Below are positions 25,867 to 35,018 of a stretch of 64,000 bases of DNA, piece after piece. Location of the stretch: assembly GCA_018064885.1 (NCBI GenBank), contig JAGHUI010000017.1, positions 1 to 64,000 on the forward strand. Reading direction: 5' to 3'. How positions within the stretch are numbered: the first letter of the stretch is position 1; each line of letters opens with the position of its first letter. Position numbers and translations under genes: made by a program. Origin of the DNA: Candidatus Minthosoma equi. GTDB taxonomy: Bacteria > Bacteroidota > Bacteroidia > Bacteroidales > Bacteroidaceae. Under the pieces are notes generated by a model that saw only the letters and a list, made by a program, of their open reading frames with translations, searched no databases and was not told the DNA's origin.

Positions 25867-28446
25867 TTACAATCCAAGTTCTTTCTTCAGGAATTCGCTT
25901 GTTATTCCTTTTCCGCTCATGGCAACATCCTCTGGAGTTCCTGTGACAACGACTTCTCCACCTTGTCTTCCGCCTTCAGGGCCCATATCGATAATATGAT
26001 CAGCCAGTTTTATAACATCAAGATTATGCTCAATGACAATAACCGTGTTTCCTTTGTCAACCAAACGGTTAAGCACTCCCATAAGCGTTCGTATATCATC
26101 AAAATGCAAACCTGTTGTTGGCTCGTCAAGGATGTAAATTGTCTTGCCTGTATCTTTTTTAGCAAGTTCTGTTGCGAGCTTCACACGCTGGCTTTCTCCA
26201 CCAGAAAGTGTGCTTGAAGGCTGGCCAAGTTTTATGTAGCCAAGTCCCACATCTTGCAAAACTTTTATTTTATGAAGAATCTTTGGCTGGTTCTCGAAAA
26301 ACTCAACAGCTTGATTTATTGTCATGTCGAGAACATCTGCAATGCTCTTGCCTTTGAATCGAACCTCCAATGTCTCACGATTGTAGCGCTTTCCATGACA
26401 AGCTTCGCAAGGTACAAGGACATCGGGAAGGAAGTTCATCTGTATGGTTTTGTAACCATTGCCGCCGCACACCTCGCAACGTCCGCCAGCCACATTGAAC
26501 GAGAAACGTCCAGGTTTGTAGGCACGCATCTTGGCTTCTGGCACTTCAATGAAAAGCTTGCGGATGTCTGTAAACACATCTGTGTAAGTGGCAGGATTGC
26601 TGCGAGGTGTTCTGCCAAGGGGCGACTGATCTACACTCACAATCTTGTCCAGATTCTCAACGCCTTCAATCTTGTCAAAAGGCATAGGAGATTGCTGAGA
26701 ACGATAGAAATGCTGACTCAGGTATGGCTGTAGAGTTTCGTTTATAAGTGTGGATTTCCCGCTTCCACTGACACCTGTCACACACACCAGTTTGCCAAGC
26801 GGAATTTCAACCGTCACGTCCTTAAGATTGTTGCCTTTTGCTCCGATTATACGAAGGCATTTGCCGTTGCCTCCTCTTCTAATATTTGGAATTTCAATTT
26901 TCTCTTTTCCATTTAGATAGCGAGATGTAAGTGTATCTTTACTTAACATCTCTTTCGGAGTTCCTTGGAACACCACATCGCCGCCAAGCCTGCCTGCACG
27001 AGGCCCCATGTCAACTACATAATCTGCCTCAAGCATCATGTCTTTGTCATGCTCTACAACTATGACGGTATTTCCCTCATCGCGAAGATTCTTGAGCGAA
27101 TTTATCAATCTTACATTGTCGCGCTGATGCAATCCAATACTTGGCTCATCAAGAATATAGAGAACATTGACAAGCTTTGCACCTATCTGAGTAGCAAGGC
27201 GAATGCGCTGGCTTTCTCCACCGCTAAGACTAACAGAACTGCGAGAGAGGGTTAAATAGTAAAGTCCTACATCAAGCAAGAATTTCAGTCGTGCGCTAAT
27301 CTCTTTGATTATCTCATGTGCAATGGCTTTTTGTTTGTTTTGCATTCTGTCTTCTACGGTAGTAATCCAGTCGTAAAGTACAGAGAGTTCCATGTCGCAC
27401 ACATCGCAGATATTTTTGCCGTCAATGCGGAAATACAGAGCCTCCTTGTTCAAGCGTTTGCCATGACACTCAGGACATTCAACCATTGCGTCAATCGATT
27501 CTGCCCACTTTTCTGCCCATTGCTTTTGCTGCTCCATGTCTAAGCCTTGAACAAAGTTTGCCATTTCCTGATAGTCAATGTCTTCAACATCAAGTTTCGG
27601 AACATAGCCAAGTCCTTTGCAATGAGGGCAAGCGCCTTGTGGAGAGTTGAAAGAGAAATTGTTTGGCGAAGGATCACGATAGCAAAGACCGGTTGTCGGA
27701 CACATGAGCTTCTTTGAAAAATGCTTCACGTCTGTCTGATCTTTCTCAACCACCATAACCTGTCCATCACCAAGCTTCATAGCTGTTTCAAGACTTTTTG
27801 TCAAGCGTTCCGACTCTTTTTCATTAATAGCAAGCTTGTCAACCACAACCTCAATGTCATGATTCTTGTATCGGTCAACCATCATACCCTCAACAATATC
27901 AACAATTTCACCGTCAACACGAGCATAAAGATATCCTTTCTTTCGTATGCTTTCAAAGAGTTCGCGGTAATGACCTTTACGGCTTTGAACGAGTGGAGCA
28001 AGAAGGAAAATACGCTTACCATCGTATGTTTTCAGAAGGAGATTCCTGACATCTTCCTCGGTGTATTTCACCATCTTCTCACCAGTTTCGTAGCTGAAAG
28101 CTTCGCCAGCGCGTGCATAAAGAAGTCGGAGATAGTCGTAAATCTCAGTAACAGTTCCAACGGTAGAACGGGGATTCTTATTCGTTGTTTTCTGCTCAAT
28201 GCTGATAACGGGTGAGAGACCGCTAATCTTATCAACATCAGGGCGCTCCATACCTCCGAGGAAGTTGCGAACGTATGCAGAAAATGTCTCGATGTACCTG
28301 CGCTGACCTTCGGCAAAAATCGTGTCGAAGGCAAGCGAAGACTTGCCGCTTCCGCTCAACCCTGTAATAACTGTCAAACTATTGCGAGGAATGTCAACAT
28401 CTACATTCTTCAGGTTATGCGCCCTCGCTCCTTCAATCTTTATCAT
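25867..28446 (-). CDS. uvrA: Excinuclease ABC subunit UvrA, short form
   Basis: Damage-recognition ATPase of nucleotide excision repair. Two ABC modules are intact: Walker A GLSGSGKSSLAF (29-40) and GVSGSGKSTLIN, signatures LSGGESQRIRLATQ and LSGGESQRVKLATE, and Walker B YILDEP twice. The UvrB-binding segment (about 120-240) is present. At 859 residues it is about 80 shorter than E. coli UvrA; the loss falls in the insertion domain after CPHCKGLG. The first zinc site is altered: CPTTGLC replaces CPxC before FSFNSPQGACPHC. The second zinc module (CEVCGGNG...CEACHGKRYN) is intact. It could be the main UvrA or a second paralogue. Confidence 0.93.
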   Translation of the reverse strand: MIKIEGARAHNLKNVDVDIPRNSLTVITGLSGSGKSSLAFDTIFAEGQRRYIETFSAYVRNFLGGMERPDVDKISGLSPVISIEQKTTNKNPRSTVGTVTEIYDYLRLLYARAGEAFSYETGEKMVKYTEEDVRNLLLKTYDGKRIFLLAPLVQSRKGHYRELFESIRKKGYLYARVDGEIVDIVEGMMVDRYKNHDIEVVVDKLAINEKESERLTKSLETAMKLGDGQVMVVEKDQTDVKHFSKKLMCPTTGLCYRDPSPNNFSFNSPQGACPHCKGLGYVPKLDVEDIDYQEMANFVQGLDMEQQKQWAEKWAESIDAMVECPECHGKRLNKEALYFRIDGKNICDVCDMELSVLYDWITTVEDRMQNKQKAIAHEIIKEISARLKFLLDVGLYYLTLSRSSVSLSGGESQRIRLATQIGAKLVNVLYILDEPSIGLHQRDNVRLINSLKNLRDEGNTVIVVEHDKDMMLEADYVVDMGPRAGRLGGDVVFQGTPKEMLSKDTLTSRYLNGKEKIEIPNIRRGGNGKCLRIIGAKGNNLKDVTVEIPLGKLVCVTGVSGSGKSTLINETLQPYLSQHFYRSQQSPMPFDKIEGVENLDKIVSVDQSPLGRTPRSNPATYTDVFTDIRKLFIEVPEAKMRAYKPGRFSFNVAGGRCEVCGGNGYKTIQMNFLPDVLVPCEACHGKRYNRETLEVRFKGKSIADVLDMTINQAVEFFENQPKILHKIKVLQDVGLGYIKLGQPSSTLSGGESQRVKLATELAKKDTGKTIYILDEPTTGLHFDDIRTLMGVLNRLVDKGNTVIVIEHNLDVIKLADHIIDMGPEGGRQGGEVVVTGTPEDVAMSGKGITSEFLKKELGL

Positions 28447-29202
28447 TTAGTTTACTCCTGATGTTTCACTATTCTCGCGGAAGCCTTTCAAAACATTTAC
28501 CGCTTTCTTAATGTTATACTTTATTCCATCACTTCCAGTAGCTTGAAGATTAAGGAAATAAACACCATCTTTCACATACTTTCCATTCACCTTTCCATCC
28601 CAAAGTGCAACCTTTGTTGGATCATCCTCAGCATACTCCAGATTCTCCAATGTGACGGAATGAACCCTCTGTCCCCATCGGTTGAAGAACACAGCATTGA
28701 GTTTCACGATTGACTGAGCTGTGATGCGAAATTCATCGTTGATGTTATCCCCATTAGGAGAGAAACCGTCGGGTGCTGTAAGCTTTGATTCGCTGATGAC
28801 AATTCGGATGGGATCGCTGGCATATTCAATAGTGTCTGTACCCTCTATGAATGTCGCATAAAGCTTAAAGTTATAGCCGCCTGCCTTTGTGAGAGTCAAT
28901 GAAGTTGTCTCTTCAAAACGAGTGATCATAGGTTCATCTTCAGAACCGTCAGAATCCCATACTCTCCATTCAGAAATGCATTTGTAATTTTTTGGATTGA
29001 CGATATTAGCCTCCATAATAACTTCCAATGGAGCCTGTGTCGTTCTGTCCTCTCCTGGAGTAAGCGAAACATCATCTCTATCCTCAACAGAATAGAATGT
29101 CACTGTCGGATTTGCCGTAGCTTCCTCCTCTTGAGCAAAGGTATTCTGGCAAACGCTAAATGTAAGTAAGAATAATGATATGAATAATGTTTTTAGTTTC
29201 AT
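28447..29202 (-). CDS. Secreted protein with gliding-motility-type C-terminal domain (T9SS type B)
   Basis: A 251-residue exported protein. The signal peptide ends near VCQNTFAQ. Residues about 30-140 form an Ig/PKD-like region (NPKNYKCISEWRVWDSDGSEDEP). The C-terminal 110 residues are a CHU_C domain (APDGFSPNGDNINDEFRI, VFFNRWGQRVHSV, LWDGKVNGKYVKDGVYFL), a type B signal for type IX secretion. Unlike typical type B cargo, it has a further 14 residues after NVLKG. The stop is adjacent to the uvrA start (1 bp), so they share a transcript. It is probably surface displayed. Confidence 0.82.
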   Translation of the reverse strand: MKLKTLFISLFLLTFSVCQNTFAQEEEATANPTVTFYSVEDRDDVSLTPGEDRTTQAPLEVIMEANIVNPKNYKCISEWRVWDSDGSEDEPMITRFEETTSLTLTKAGGYNFKLYATFIEGTDTIEYASDPIRIVISESKLTAPDGFSPNGDNINDEFRITAQSIVKLNAVFFNRWGQRVHSVTLENLEYAEDDPTKVALWDGKVNGKYVKDGVYFLNLQATGSDGIKYNIKKAVNVLKGFRENSETSGVN

Positions 29203-29221
29203 CAGTTGATTTCTTTTTGTG

Positions 29222-29229
29222 CAAAATTA
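29222..29229 (-). promoter_or_regulatory. TAnnTTTG promoter element of the T9SS type B / uvrA transcript
   Basis: CAAAATTA reads TAATTTTG on the - strand, 19 bp before the ATG at 29202. It lies back to back with the + strand promoter at 29315. Confidence 0.6.
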
Positions 29230-29314
29230 CTCAATATCATCTAAAAACGGAAAAAAATGCTTGTAAAAAGTAATCTGATAAGCTTTTTATTCGTTGTGAA
29301 ACCATATTTTTTCC

Positions 29315-29322
29315 TAAATTTG
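29315..29322 (+). promoter_or_regulatory. TAnnTTTG promoter element of the LysM gene
   Basis: TAAATTTG fits the -7 consensus, about 31 bp upstream of the ATG at 29354. A TTG at 29294 is near the expected -33 position. Confidence 0.65.
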
Positions 29323-29353
29323 CCTTTTGAAATTGTACGAACATATAAAAAAG

Positions 29354-31066
29354 ATGAAGAAATTAACAATATTCCTTGCTGTTTTTATCATGTCTTTATG
29401 CATGGCAGCTCAGTCAGTAAAAACAGTAAAACATGAAGTTCAGTCAGGAGAAACACTTTCAAGTATTGCTCGCACCTATAATATATCTTTGAGTAAACTG
29501 AAAGAGCTCAATCCTAATCTTAACCCAGATTTCATCATGGCTGGACAGAAGATAAATGTGCCAGCCACAAAGCCTGTATCATCTGTTTCCAACGCTTCGC
29601 AAACTGTGAAGCCTGTTGAAACAAAACCTGTTCAGCAGACGCAAGCAGTAGAGCCTGCTCAGACTTCGCAGCCTGCTCAGACAGTTCAGCAGACAACCAA
29701 TCGTCCATACACATTTGAACGTGTTGACCAAGCTTTCCAGCAGCAAACACAAACAGCTCAGGTTGAAGAAAATCGTCCTAAGTACAAGACAACACACGAA
29801 GTTAAAAAGAAGGAAACTATCTATTCAATATCTCATACCTATGGAATTACAGAACAGCAACTTATAGATGCTAATCCTGAAATTGCAAAGGGATCTTTGA
29901 AGAAAGGAAAGATACTCAACATTCCTTATACTGTAGAAGAAGATCTTCTCTATCAGGCAGAGCTTGAGAAGAAACGTTTGGCAGAGGAAGAAGCTCGCAA
30001 GCCAAAGGTTACAATGTACAACACCATCAAGGCTGCCATCATTCTTCCTTTCAACCTTTCTGAAGAGACAATGACATCAGAATCCCAGAAGATGGCAAAC
30101 CTCTATCAGGGCTTCCTTCTTGGTGTTGACTCTCTCAAGCAGCGTGGCTATTCTGTGGATGTTATGGCATTCGATGAAGGCTATTCTGTTGACAACATTC
30201 TCAACAATCCTGATTTGAAGGATGTGCAGCTCATAGTAGGTCCTGCACGCCAGTCACACATCGCTGCGGTTGCTGACTTTGCACACAAGAACAACATACT
30301 TCATGTGGTTCCTCTTTCAAACGACCTTTCCATTGTTAATGAGCATCCAACAATGTTCCAGGTCAACATCTCTTCATCTGCAATCTATTCGCAGGTTTAC
30401 AACCGATTTATTGCCATGCACAAGGATGATAATATCATCTTTGTGGGAATGAACGACAAGAACGATAATGTAAACTATATTACTGAATTTAAGAAGGCTC
30501 TCGAAAGCTTCAACATCAAGTACAATCGTGTTAGTATTTCCGAATTCAGCACCATTAAAGACATTCTTGCGACAGGCAAGCGCAATGTTATCATTACATC
30601 AAGTGGTTCCGCTTCTGCATTTGAATCCCTTTGCAGCAAACTCAATTCACTCCAGCTTGGCAGCGACTGCGTTGTTCAGCTGTTCGGTTTCCCAGAATGG
30701 CAGACATTGAAGGCAAAGCATCAGGATAATATCAACAAATACCGCTGTCAGTTCTTCACCACATTCTACAGCAACAGCCAGACATACCGCAATCAGCAGT
30801 TCAACAATCGTTTCAACAGTTGGTTCAAACAGGAGCAGTATAACAGTTTCCCACGTTATGGCGAGCTTGGTTATGATATTTCTTGTTTTTTCCTCAAGGG
30901 ACTCAAGGAATATGGAAGCGGCATTTACCAGAATATCCACAATTTCTCTTATAATTCATTGGAGTTCCCTATGAACTTTGAGAAGAAGAATGATTGGTCG
31001 GGCTATCAGAATAAGTCTTTGATGATTGTCACTCACACAACAGACGGAAAGGTTAATGTGCGATGA
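29354..31066 (+). CDS. LysM protein with periplasmic-binding-type receptor domain
   Basis: A 570-residue envelope protein from the ATG at 29354; the upstream ATG at 29327 is too close to the -7 element and would mask the signal peptide MKKLTIFLAVFIMSLCMAAQS. Two LysM peptidoglycan-binding repeats (HEVQSGETLSSIARTYNISLSKLKELNPNL and HEVKKKETIYSISHTYGITEQQLIDANPEI) are separated by a Gln/Thr/Pro-rich linker. The C-terminal 350 residues form a type 1 periplasmic-binding fold (IKAAIILPFNLSEETM, GFLLGVDSLKQRGYSVDV, VGPARQSHIAAVADFA). Such proteins probably bind the cell wall and a peptide or nucleotide-like ligand. It overlaps the next gene by 4 bp (GATGA). Confidence 0.85.
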   Translation: MKKLTIFLAVFIMSLCMAAQSVKTVKHEVQSGETLSSIARTYNISLSKLKELNPNLNPDFIMAGQKINVPATKPVSSVSNASQTVKPVETKPVQQTQAVEPAQTSQPAQTVQQTTNRPYTFERVDQAFQQQTQTAQVEENRPKYKTTHEVKKKETIYSISHTYGITEQQLIDANPEIAKGSLKKGKILNIPYTVEEDLLYQAELEKKRLAEEEARKPKVTMYNTIKAAIILPFNLSEETMTSESQKMANLYQGFLLGVDSLKQRGYSVDVMAFDEGYSVDNILNNPDLKDVQLIVGPARQSHIAAVADFAHKNNILHVVPLSNDLSIVNEHPTMFQVNISSSAIYSQVYNRFIAMHKDDNIIFVGMNDKNDNVNYITEFKKALESFNIKYNRVSISEFSTIKDILATGKRNVIITSSGSASAFESLCSKLNSLQLGSDCVVQLFGFPEWQTLKAKHQDNINKYRCQFFTTFYSNSQTYRNQQFNNRFNSWFKQEQYNSFPRYGELGYDISCFFLKGLKEYGSGIYQNIHNFSYNSLEFPMNFEKKNDWSGYQNKSLMIVTHTTDGKVNVR

Positions 31067-31782
31067 ATAAGCTCCGACACATATTTATTTTTGCTTTTCT
31101 TGCCATAACCGCCTATGCTATTGCGCAGGTGGGAGAACATCGCAACGACTTTTCTGTTGGTTTCATGGGTGGTTACACTATGAACTCGATGGATTTCATG
31201 AACCCATCCATCAAGCAGTCAAAGAAAGGTTCGCCAATGTTCGGTTTCGCTGCAAGATACATTTGTGAGAAGTATTTTACAGCAATCTGTGGTGTTGAGA
31301 TGGAACTGCAATACACCAATCTCGGTTGGAAGGAGGTCATTGAAGATGGCACAGAGAACCAATACACCCGCAACTTGAACTATGTTCAGGTGCCAATGCT
31401 CATGCAAATGGGATGGGGTAGAGAGCGCAGAGGCCTCAAGTTCATTTTTGAGGCAGGTCCGCAATTCGGATTCTATCTTAACGGCTCAGAGAAAAAGGTA
31501 GGTAATCCATGGGATCCTTCTCACAGACCTAATGGCGTGAATTATCAGTATGGAAAAGAGCCAGATAACAAGTTCGATTATGGCATTGCTGCTGGTGCTG
31601 GTGTTGAAGTTTCCACTCCTGTAGGTCATTTCCTTCTTCAGGGCAGATACTATTATGGTCTTAGCGACGTGTTTGACAATAGCAAGAAAGGTGATTTCGG
31701 ACGATCTGCCAATCAGACACTTCTCGTAAAGATGACATACCTCTTAGACCTCGTTCGTACAAAAGGGAACAATATAAAATAA
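31063..31782 (+). CDS. PorT-family outer-membrane beta-barrel protein
   Basis: A 239-residue protein with a signal peptide (MNKLRHIFIFAFLAITAYAIAQ) and an eight-strand barrel pattern of alternating hydrophobic residues with the PorT-type blocks VGFMGGYTMNSMDF, NLNYVQVPMLMQMGWG, FIFEAGPQFGFYLNG and FDYGIAAGAGVEV. PorT itself is a type IX secretion component; many paralogues exist, and this is more likely a general PorT-like barrel. Translationally coupled to the LysM gene and 12 bp ahead of CotH, suggesting one envelope operon. Confidence 0.8.
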   Translation: MNKLRHIFIFAFLAITAYAIAQVGEHRNDFSVGFMGGYTMNSMDFMNPSIKQSKKGSPMFGFAARYICEKYFTAICGVEMELQYTNLGWKEVIEDGTENQYTRNLNYVQVPMLMQMGWGRERRGLKFIFEAGPQFGFYLNGSEKKVGNPWDPSHRPNGVNYQYGKEPDNKFDYGIAAGAGVEVSTPVGHFLLQGRYYYGLSDVFDNSKKGDFGRSANQTLLVKMTYLLDLVRTKGNNIK

Positions 31783-31794
31783 ATCCATTCCTAT

Positions 31795-33807
31795 ATGAAA
31801 CGGATATACCTTACCTTACTGCTGCTTCTATTTTTCATCCCGATCCATCTAGATGCTCAAACTTACAAACGTGTAACAAACCTTCCTCATGTTTTTGTAG
31901 AGACATTTAACCGTGCTTCTATCACAAGCAAGACAACATACATTTATGCTACGATGCATTATGTGGATGAAAATGATGTTGTTACAGAATATGACTCTCT
32001 GCAGATACGAGGTCGAGGCAATTCCACTTGGAACATCTCCAAGAAGCCTTATCGCATTAAGTTCAAAGAGAAAGAAAAATTTCTCGGAACAGGCTATGCT
32101 AAAGCAAAAAGCTGGACACTCATAGCCAATGCTGGCGATAAAACCCTCATGAGAAACGCAATAACAAGCCTCATGGGTGACTTTCTTGGATTGAAAAATA
32201 ATCCTGCACATAAATTCGTTGATCTTACTCTTAACGGCACATACATCGGTAATTATATGATTAGCGATCATGTGGAAGTGCGTCCTCATCGTGTCAACAT
32301 TTCTGAACAGGACATTCCTCTGACCGAAGAAAGCGACATCACTGGCGGTTATCTTCTTGAGATTGATGGTTTTGCTGATGGAAATTGCTTCACTACATCA
32401 ACATACGCAGCACCAGTCAGAATCCATTATCCTGATGAAGAAGACATTGAGAGTGCACAAAACACATACATTCGCAACTACATCAATAATTTCGAGAAAG
32501 TCCTTTCATCATCGTCTTTTGCCGATCCCGAGAATGGCTATCGTCCTTTGGTAGATTCTGTTTCGTTGGCTAACTGGTTTATTGCCACTGAGGTGAGTGG
32601 TAATATAGATGGTTATTGGAGCACATATTTCTATAAAGAAAAGCAAGATCCTCGCCTTTACTTCGGACCTCTTTGGGATTATGATATTGCTTACGCCAAT
32701 GACAACAGAAAAGGCGACACGAGCCGTCAGCTGATGACCGATGTTGGTTATGGACAAACACGTCTTTGGATGAACCGTATGTGGGAAGATCCCTGGTTTG
32801 CCCGACTGATTAGCCGACGCTATGAAGAAGTCGTTGATGCAGGTCTTGAAGACTTTATGTATCAGCAGATTGACTCAATAAGCGAATTGATCTACGACTC
32901 CCAGCTACTGAACTACAAGAAGTGGGGCATCAACGTCCGTATGCTTCGCGAACGTATCCTCTATTCTTCTTACAGCCAATATGTTACAGATCTAAAGTCG
33001 TACATAGGCAAGCACATTCCTTATCTTGAAACAGCATTTGCCAACAAGAAACCTGCCGATCCTACACCACCATTCGTTGCTGAGAATTACTGGTATCGCA
33101 TCATCAATGCAGGGACAGCAACGGCATTGGATGTTTCTGCACGTTCGGGAATGTCTGGAGACAAGGCATGCTCTTGGCAAAACACAGCAGAACAGGAGAG
33201 TCAGAATTGGCAAATCGTTCCTGTTGGCAACTACTTCATGATTATCAATCGCATAGGAAACCTTGCGTTGAACGATCCGACAGTCGGAGCATGTACGCCA
33301 ACAACAAACACGGGAACGCAGTTGAATGTTGTTACTGCCAACGAAACAGACAAGCGTCAGCTTTGGACACTCACTCCGCAAGGAACATTAGGCTATTACA
33401 ATCTCACGAATCTCTCTACTGGACATACAGCAAACTTGAATGGAGGAAACTCAGGCAATGGAACATCAATTATGAGTTACAATACCGACTCGCGCAATTC
33501 CATCAGCAACAATCGCCTGTGGTACATCATGCCAGAAGATGAGATTGACGATCCATCAGCCATCGCTGATGTTGAGCCAGACGAATACGCCCTTGCTTAC
33601 AATCCAGCAGGCAAGATGCTACATTTCGGAGCAGAGAATCCAGAACAGCTCACATTCACAGCAAAGATTTATGGAGTGAACGGTACACTAATTAAATCAT
33701 TCCCAGCGTCCGAGCAATGTTCCGTAGCCGATCTTCCTCGTGGCATTTATATAATAATGTGGAGCGTTGGAGGACAGCGCCGTTCTACTAAAATGCTCAT
33801 AGAATAG
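31795..33807 (+). CDS. CotH-family kinase-like surface protein with RICIN-like domain and T9SS tail
   Basis: A 670-residue secreted protein. After a signal peptide (MKRIYLTLLLLLFFIPIHLDAQ) comes the CotH kinase domain with LQIRGRGNSTWNISKKPYRIKF (about 69-90), a DHVEVRPHR-type segment and YFGPLWDYDIAYAND. CotH proteins of Bacillus phosphorylate spore-coat proteins; the target here is unknown. Residues about 425-580 look like a ricin-type beta-trefoil (YYWYRIINAGTATALDVSARSG, LYTPQGTLGYYNLTNL). The C-terminus (VADLPRGIYIIMWSVGGQRRSTKMLIE) is a type A T9SS sorting tail, so the protein should be attached to the surface. Confidence 0.88.
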   Translation: MKRIYLTLLLLLFFIPIHLDAQTYKRVTNLPHVFVETFNRASITSKTTYIYATMHYVDENDVVTEYDSLQIRGRGNSTWNISKKPYRIKFKEKEKFLGTGYAKAKSWTLIANAGDKTLMRNAITSLMGDFLGLKNNPAHKFVDLTLNGTYIGNYMISDHVEVRPHRVNISEQDIPLTEESDITGGYLLEIDGFADGNCFTTSTYAAPVRIHYPDEEDIESAQNTYIRNYINNFEKVLSSSSFADPENGYRPLVDSVSLANWFIATEVSGNIDGYWSTYFYKEKQDPRLYFGPLWDYDIAYANDNRKGDTSRQLMTDVGYGQTRLWMNRMWEDPWFARLISRRYEEVVDAGLEDFMYQQIDSISELIYDSQLLNYKKWGINVRMLRERILYSSYSQYVTDLKSYIGKHIPYLETAFANKKPADPTPPFVAENYWYRIINAGTATALDVSARSGMSGDKACSWQNTAEQESQNWQIVPVGNYFMIINRIGNLALNDPTVGACTPTTNTGTQLNVVTANETDKRQLWTLTPQGTLGYYNLTNLSTGHTANLNGGNSGNGTSIMSYNTDSRNSISNNRLWYIMPEDEIDDPSAIADVEPDEYALAYNPAGKMLHFGAENPEQLTFTAKIYGVNGTLIKSFPASEQCSVADLPRGIYIIMWSVGGQRRSTKMLIE

Positions 33808-33866
33808 CAAAATAATGCATGTTTTTGTATTATTTTTATAGAATTTGTATTTTTCTACTATATTTT

Positions 33867-33897
33867 TTTGTCAAAAAGTAAGAAAGTATTAACTTTG
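33867..33897 (+). promoter_or_regulatory. Consensus promoter not facing an annotated gene
   Basis: TTTG (33867-33870), 19 bp, TAACTTTG (33890-33897): an exact Bacteroidota consensus. Transcription would start near 33903 and run into the hairpin at 33960-33987. Confidence 0.7.
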
Positions 33898-33902
33898 CAC
33901 CA

Positions 33903-33993
33903 TAAAGGAAAAGATATTAAGTAAGTTTTTCATTAATATAGCTAATCTAACAAATTCGGTAGTGTTTCTGCGTGAGCAGGGACACTATTTTTT
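33903..33993 (+). ncRNA. Possible small RNA of about 90 nt
   Basis: The interval between the consensus promoter and a strong terminator is about 57 nt plus the hairpin. It contains no start codon with a stable frame. The terminator hairpin is TAGTGTTTCTGC-GTGA-GCAGGGACACTA (12 bp, two G-U pairs, GNRA-like loop) followed by TTTTTT. The transcript would be an intergenic sRNA; a leader peptide or remnant leader of a lost gene is the alternative. Confidence 0.4.
33960..33993 (+). terminator. Intrinsic terminator of the candidate sRNA
   Basis: A 12-bp stem with GTGA tetraloop (33972-33975) and a 6-T run at 33988-33993: a textbook factor-independent terminator. Confidence 0.8.
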
Positions 33994-34070
33994 GTAAAAT
34001 TTCATCAAAATGTATTGTCAACACATGAACGTTTGTGCGTTTGAGATGTGTATGCTCGTATTTGCTCTGT

Positions 34071-34139
34071 GCATTTGCCCGTAATGCAAACATGCATTTG
34101 CTCGTAAAGCAAACGTGCATTTGCTCGTAAGGCTGACAT
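34071..34139. repeat. 23-bp tandem repeat, three units
   Basis: 34071-34093, 34094-34116 and 34117-34139 share GCATTTGCYCGTAA-GC-ACAT with an exact 23-bp period. A degenerate copy may lie just upstream. The same period and related GCAAAC...TTG...CGT skeleton recur at 50723-50791. Confidence 0.75.
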
Positions 34140-34148
34140 AAGTTTGCA

Positions 34149-34433
34149 TTAGATTTCTTTAGCAAACATTTTGTCAAGGCTTGCCTGTGGAAATGGACAT
34201 GGCTCGTGTCTCACCTTTGCTAACTGGAATTGCTTGCAGGCGTTGATGACTGATTGCTGTTCGAAGCAACGGAAAAGCATGTCTTTAAGTTCGTCAAGAC
34301 GTAGCACGTCGGCATCGGCGAACTTGCCGCATTTTGCGTAGCTCACGTTATGCTCGGGCATGATGTCGTGGTAATAATAGCTCCAAACCATGAATTGCAT
34401 AGCAATGTCTGGTGTCATTAGAATTTCATCCAT
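34149..34433 (-). CDS. Small hypothetical protein
   Basis: A 94-residue frame with protein-like composition (MDEILMTPDIAMQFMVWSYY; then CGKFADADVLRLDELKDMLFRCF; ending FPQASLDKMFAKEI). No family recognised, no signal peptide or membrane helix. It has no good promoter; the hairpin repeat at 34441-34470 lies in its putative leader and a tandem repeat follows its stop, so it may be a remnant trapped between repeats. Treated as a gene because the frame is unbroken and has no low complexity. Confidence 0.45.
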   Translation of the reverse strand: MDEILMTPDIAMQFMVWSYYYHDIMPEHNVSYAKCGKFADADVLRLDELKDMLFRCFEQQSVINACKQFQLAKVRHEPCPFPQASLDKMFAKEI

Positions 34434-34436
34434 AAG

Positions 34437-34472
34437 AAGACCCCCTCTAACTCCCCCGTAGAGGGGGAGAAT
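34437..34472. repeat. G/C-rich hairpin repeat, copy 1 (intergenic)
   Basis: GAAGACCCCCTCTAAC followed by CTCCCCC-GTAGA-GGGGGAG: a 7-bp perfect hairpin with GTAGA loop. Related copies lie inside genes at about 51838-51872 and 61636-61672. Confidence 0.75.
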
Positions 34473-34562
34473 ACCTTGCGGGGTGTTGGTATTTGTGATT
34501 ACTGATTAATGTTTAATAACGTGAGTTCGATGAATTTGTCATATATGTTTATGCGCATAGCG

Positions 34563-34673
34563 CCAATTGGAAAAACAAAAGAACCTTTAGCTCGGCGTAG
34601 CCAAAACATGGGAAAAGAAAACAATTTGGTTTTTCTCGGGTTTTCTTTTGTTTTCTTTTGTTTTTCTCATTGG
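34563..34673 (+). mobile_element. MITE-like repeat, copy 1
   Basis: A 111-bp element with imperfect 21-bp terminal inverted repeats (CCAATTGGAAAAACAAAAGAA and the complement of TTCTTTTGTTTTTCTCATTGG) and no coding capacity. Copy 2 at 39389-39504 is the reverse complement with nearly identical interior (ACCTTTAGCTCGGCGTAGCC). Homology continues a few bases outside (GCGC, GGCCCGA). Confidence 0.75.
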
Positions 34674-34687
34674 CCCGAAGGGCACTA

Positions 34688-34975
34688 CTACAATTGGCCG
34701 AACTCACGTTTTAATAATAAATATGTGATAACTAACTGCACGATGATGATTGCAGGCACTCCGTACTTGAATTTCTTGTGCAGGGTCTTGTGGTGCCATA
34801 CCTTTATTCCGCACCATGCGCCGATGCTGCCGCCGATAGCGGCAAGGGCGAGAAGTGTCTTTTCTGGGGTGCGCCATTTGTGCTTCTTGGCTTTCCATTT
34901 GTCAATGCCATAAACAAAGAATGTTATGATGTTTATAGCCAGAAGGTAAGTGAGTAAAATCTGTGTTGCTGTCAT
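34688..34975 (-). CDS. DUF1294 small membrane protein
   Basis: A 95-residue inner-membrane protein with three hydrophobic helices (ILLTYLLAINIITFFVYGIDKWKAKK, TLLALAAIGGSIGAWCGIKVW, YGVPAIIIVQLVITYLLL). The YGIDKWKAKKHKWRTPEKTLL and GGSIGAW blocks are the DUF1294 signature. Function is unknown. It has an excellent promoter on the - strand and stands alone between a MITE copy and the divergent large surface-protein gene. Confidence 0.85.
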   Translation of the reverse strand: MTATQILLTYLLAINIITFFVYGIDKWKAKKHKWRTPEKTLLALAAIGGSIGAWCGIKVWHHKTLHKKFKYGVPAIIIVQLVITYLLLKREFGQL

Positions 34976-35018
34976 ATTGCTGTCTTTGCGAGTTGCCTTA
35001 TATATATAAATATGTGTG

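Noticed and set aside
34509..34913. 134-codon + strand ORF
   Set aside because: It reads through the MITE-like repeat and antisense to the DUF1294 gene, producing Phe-rich low-complexity sequence.
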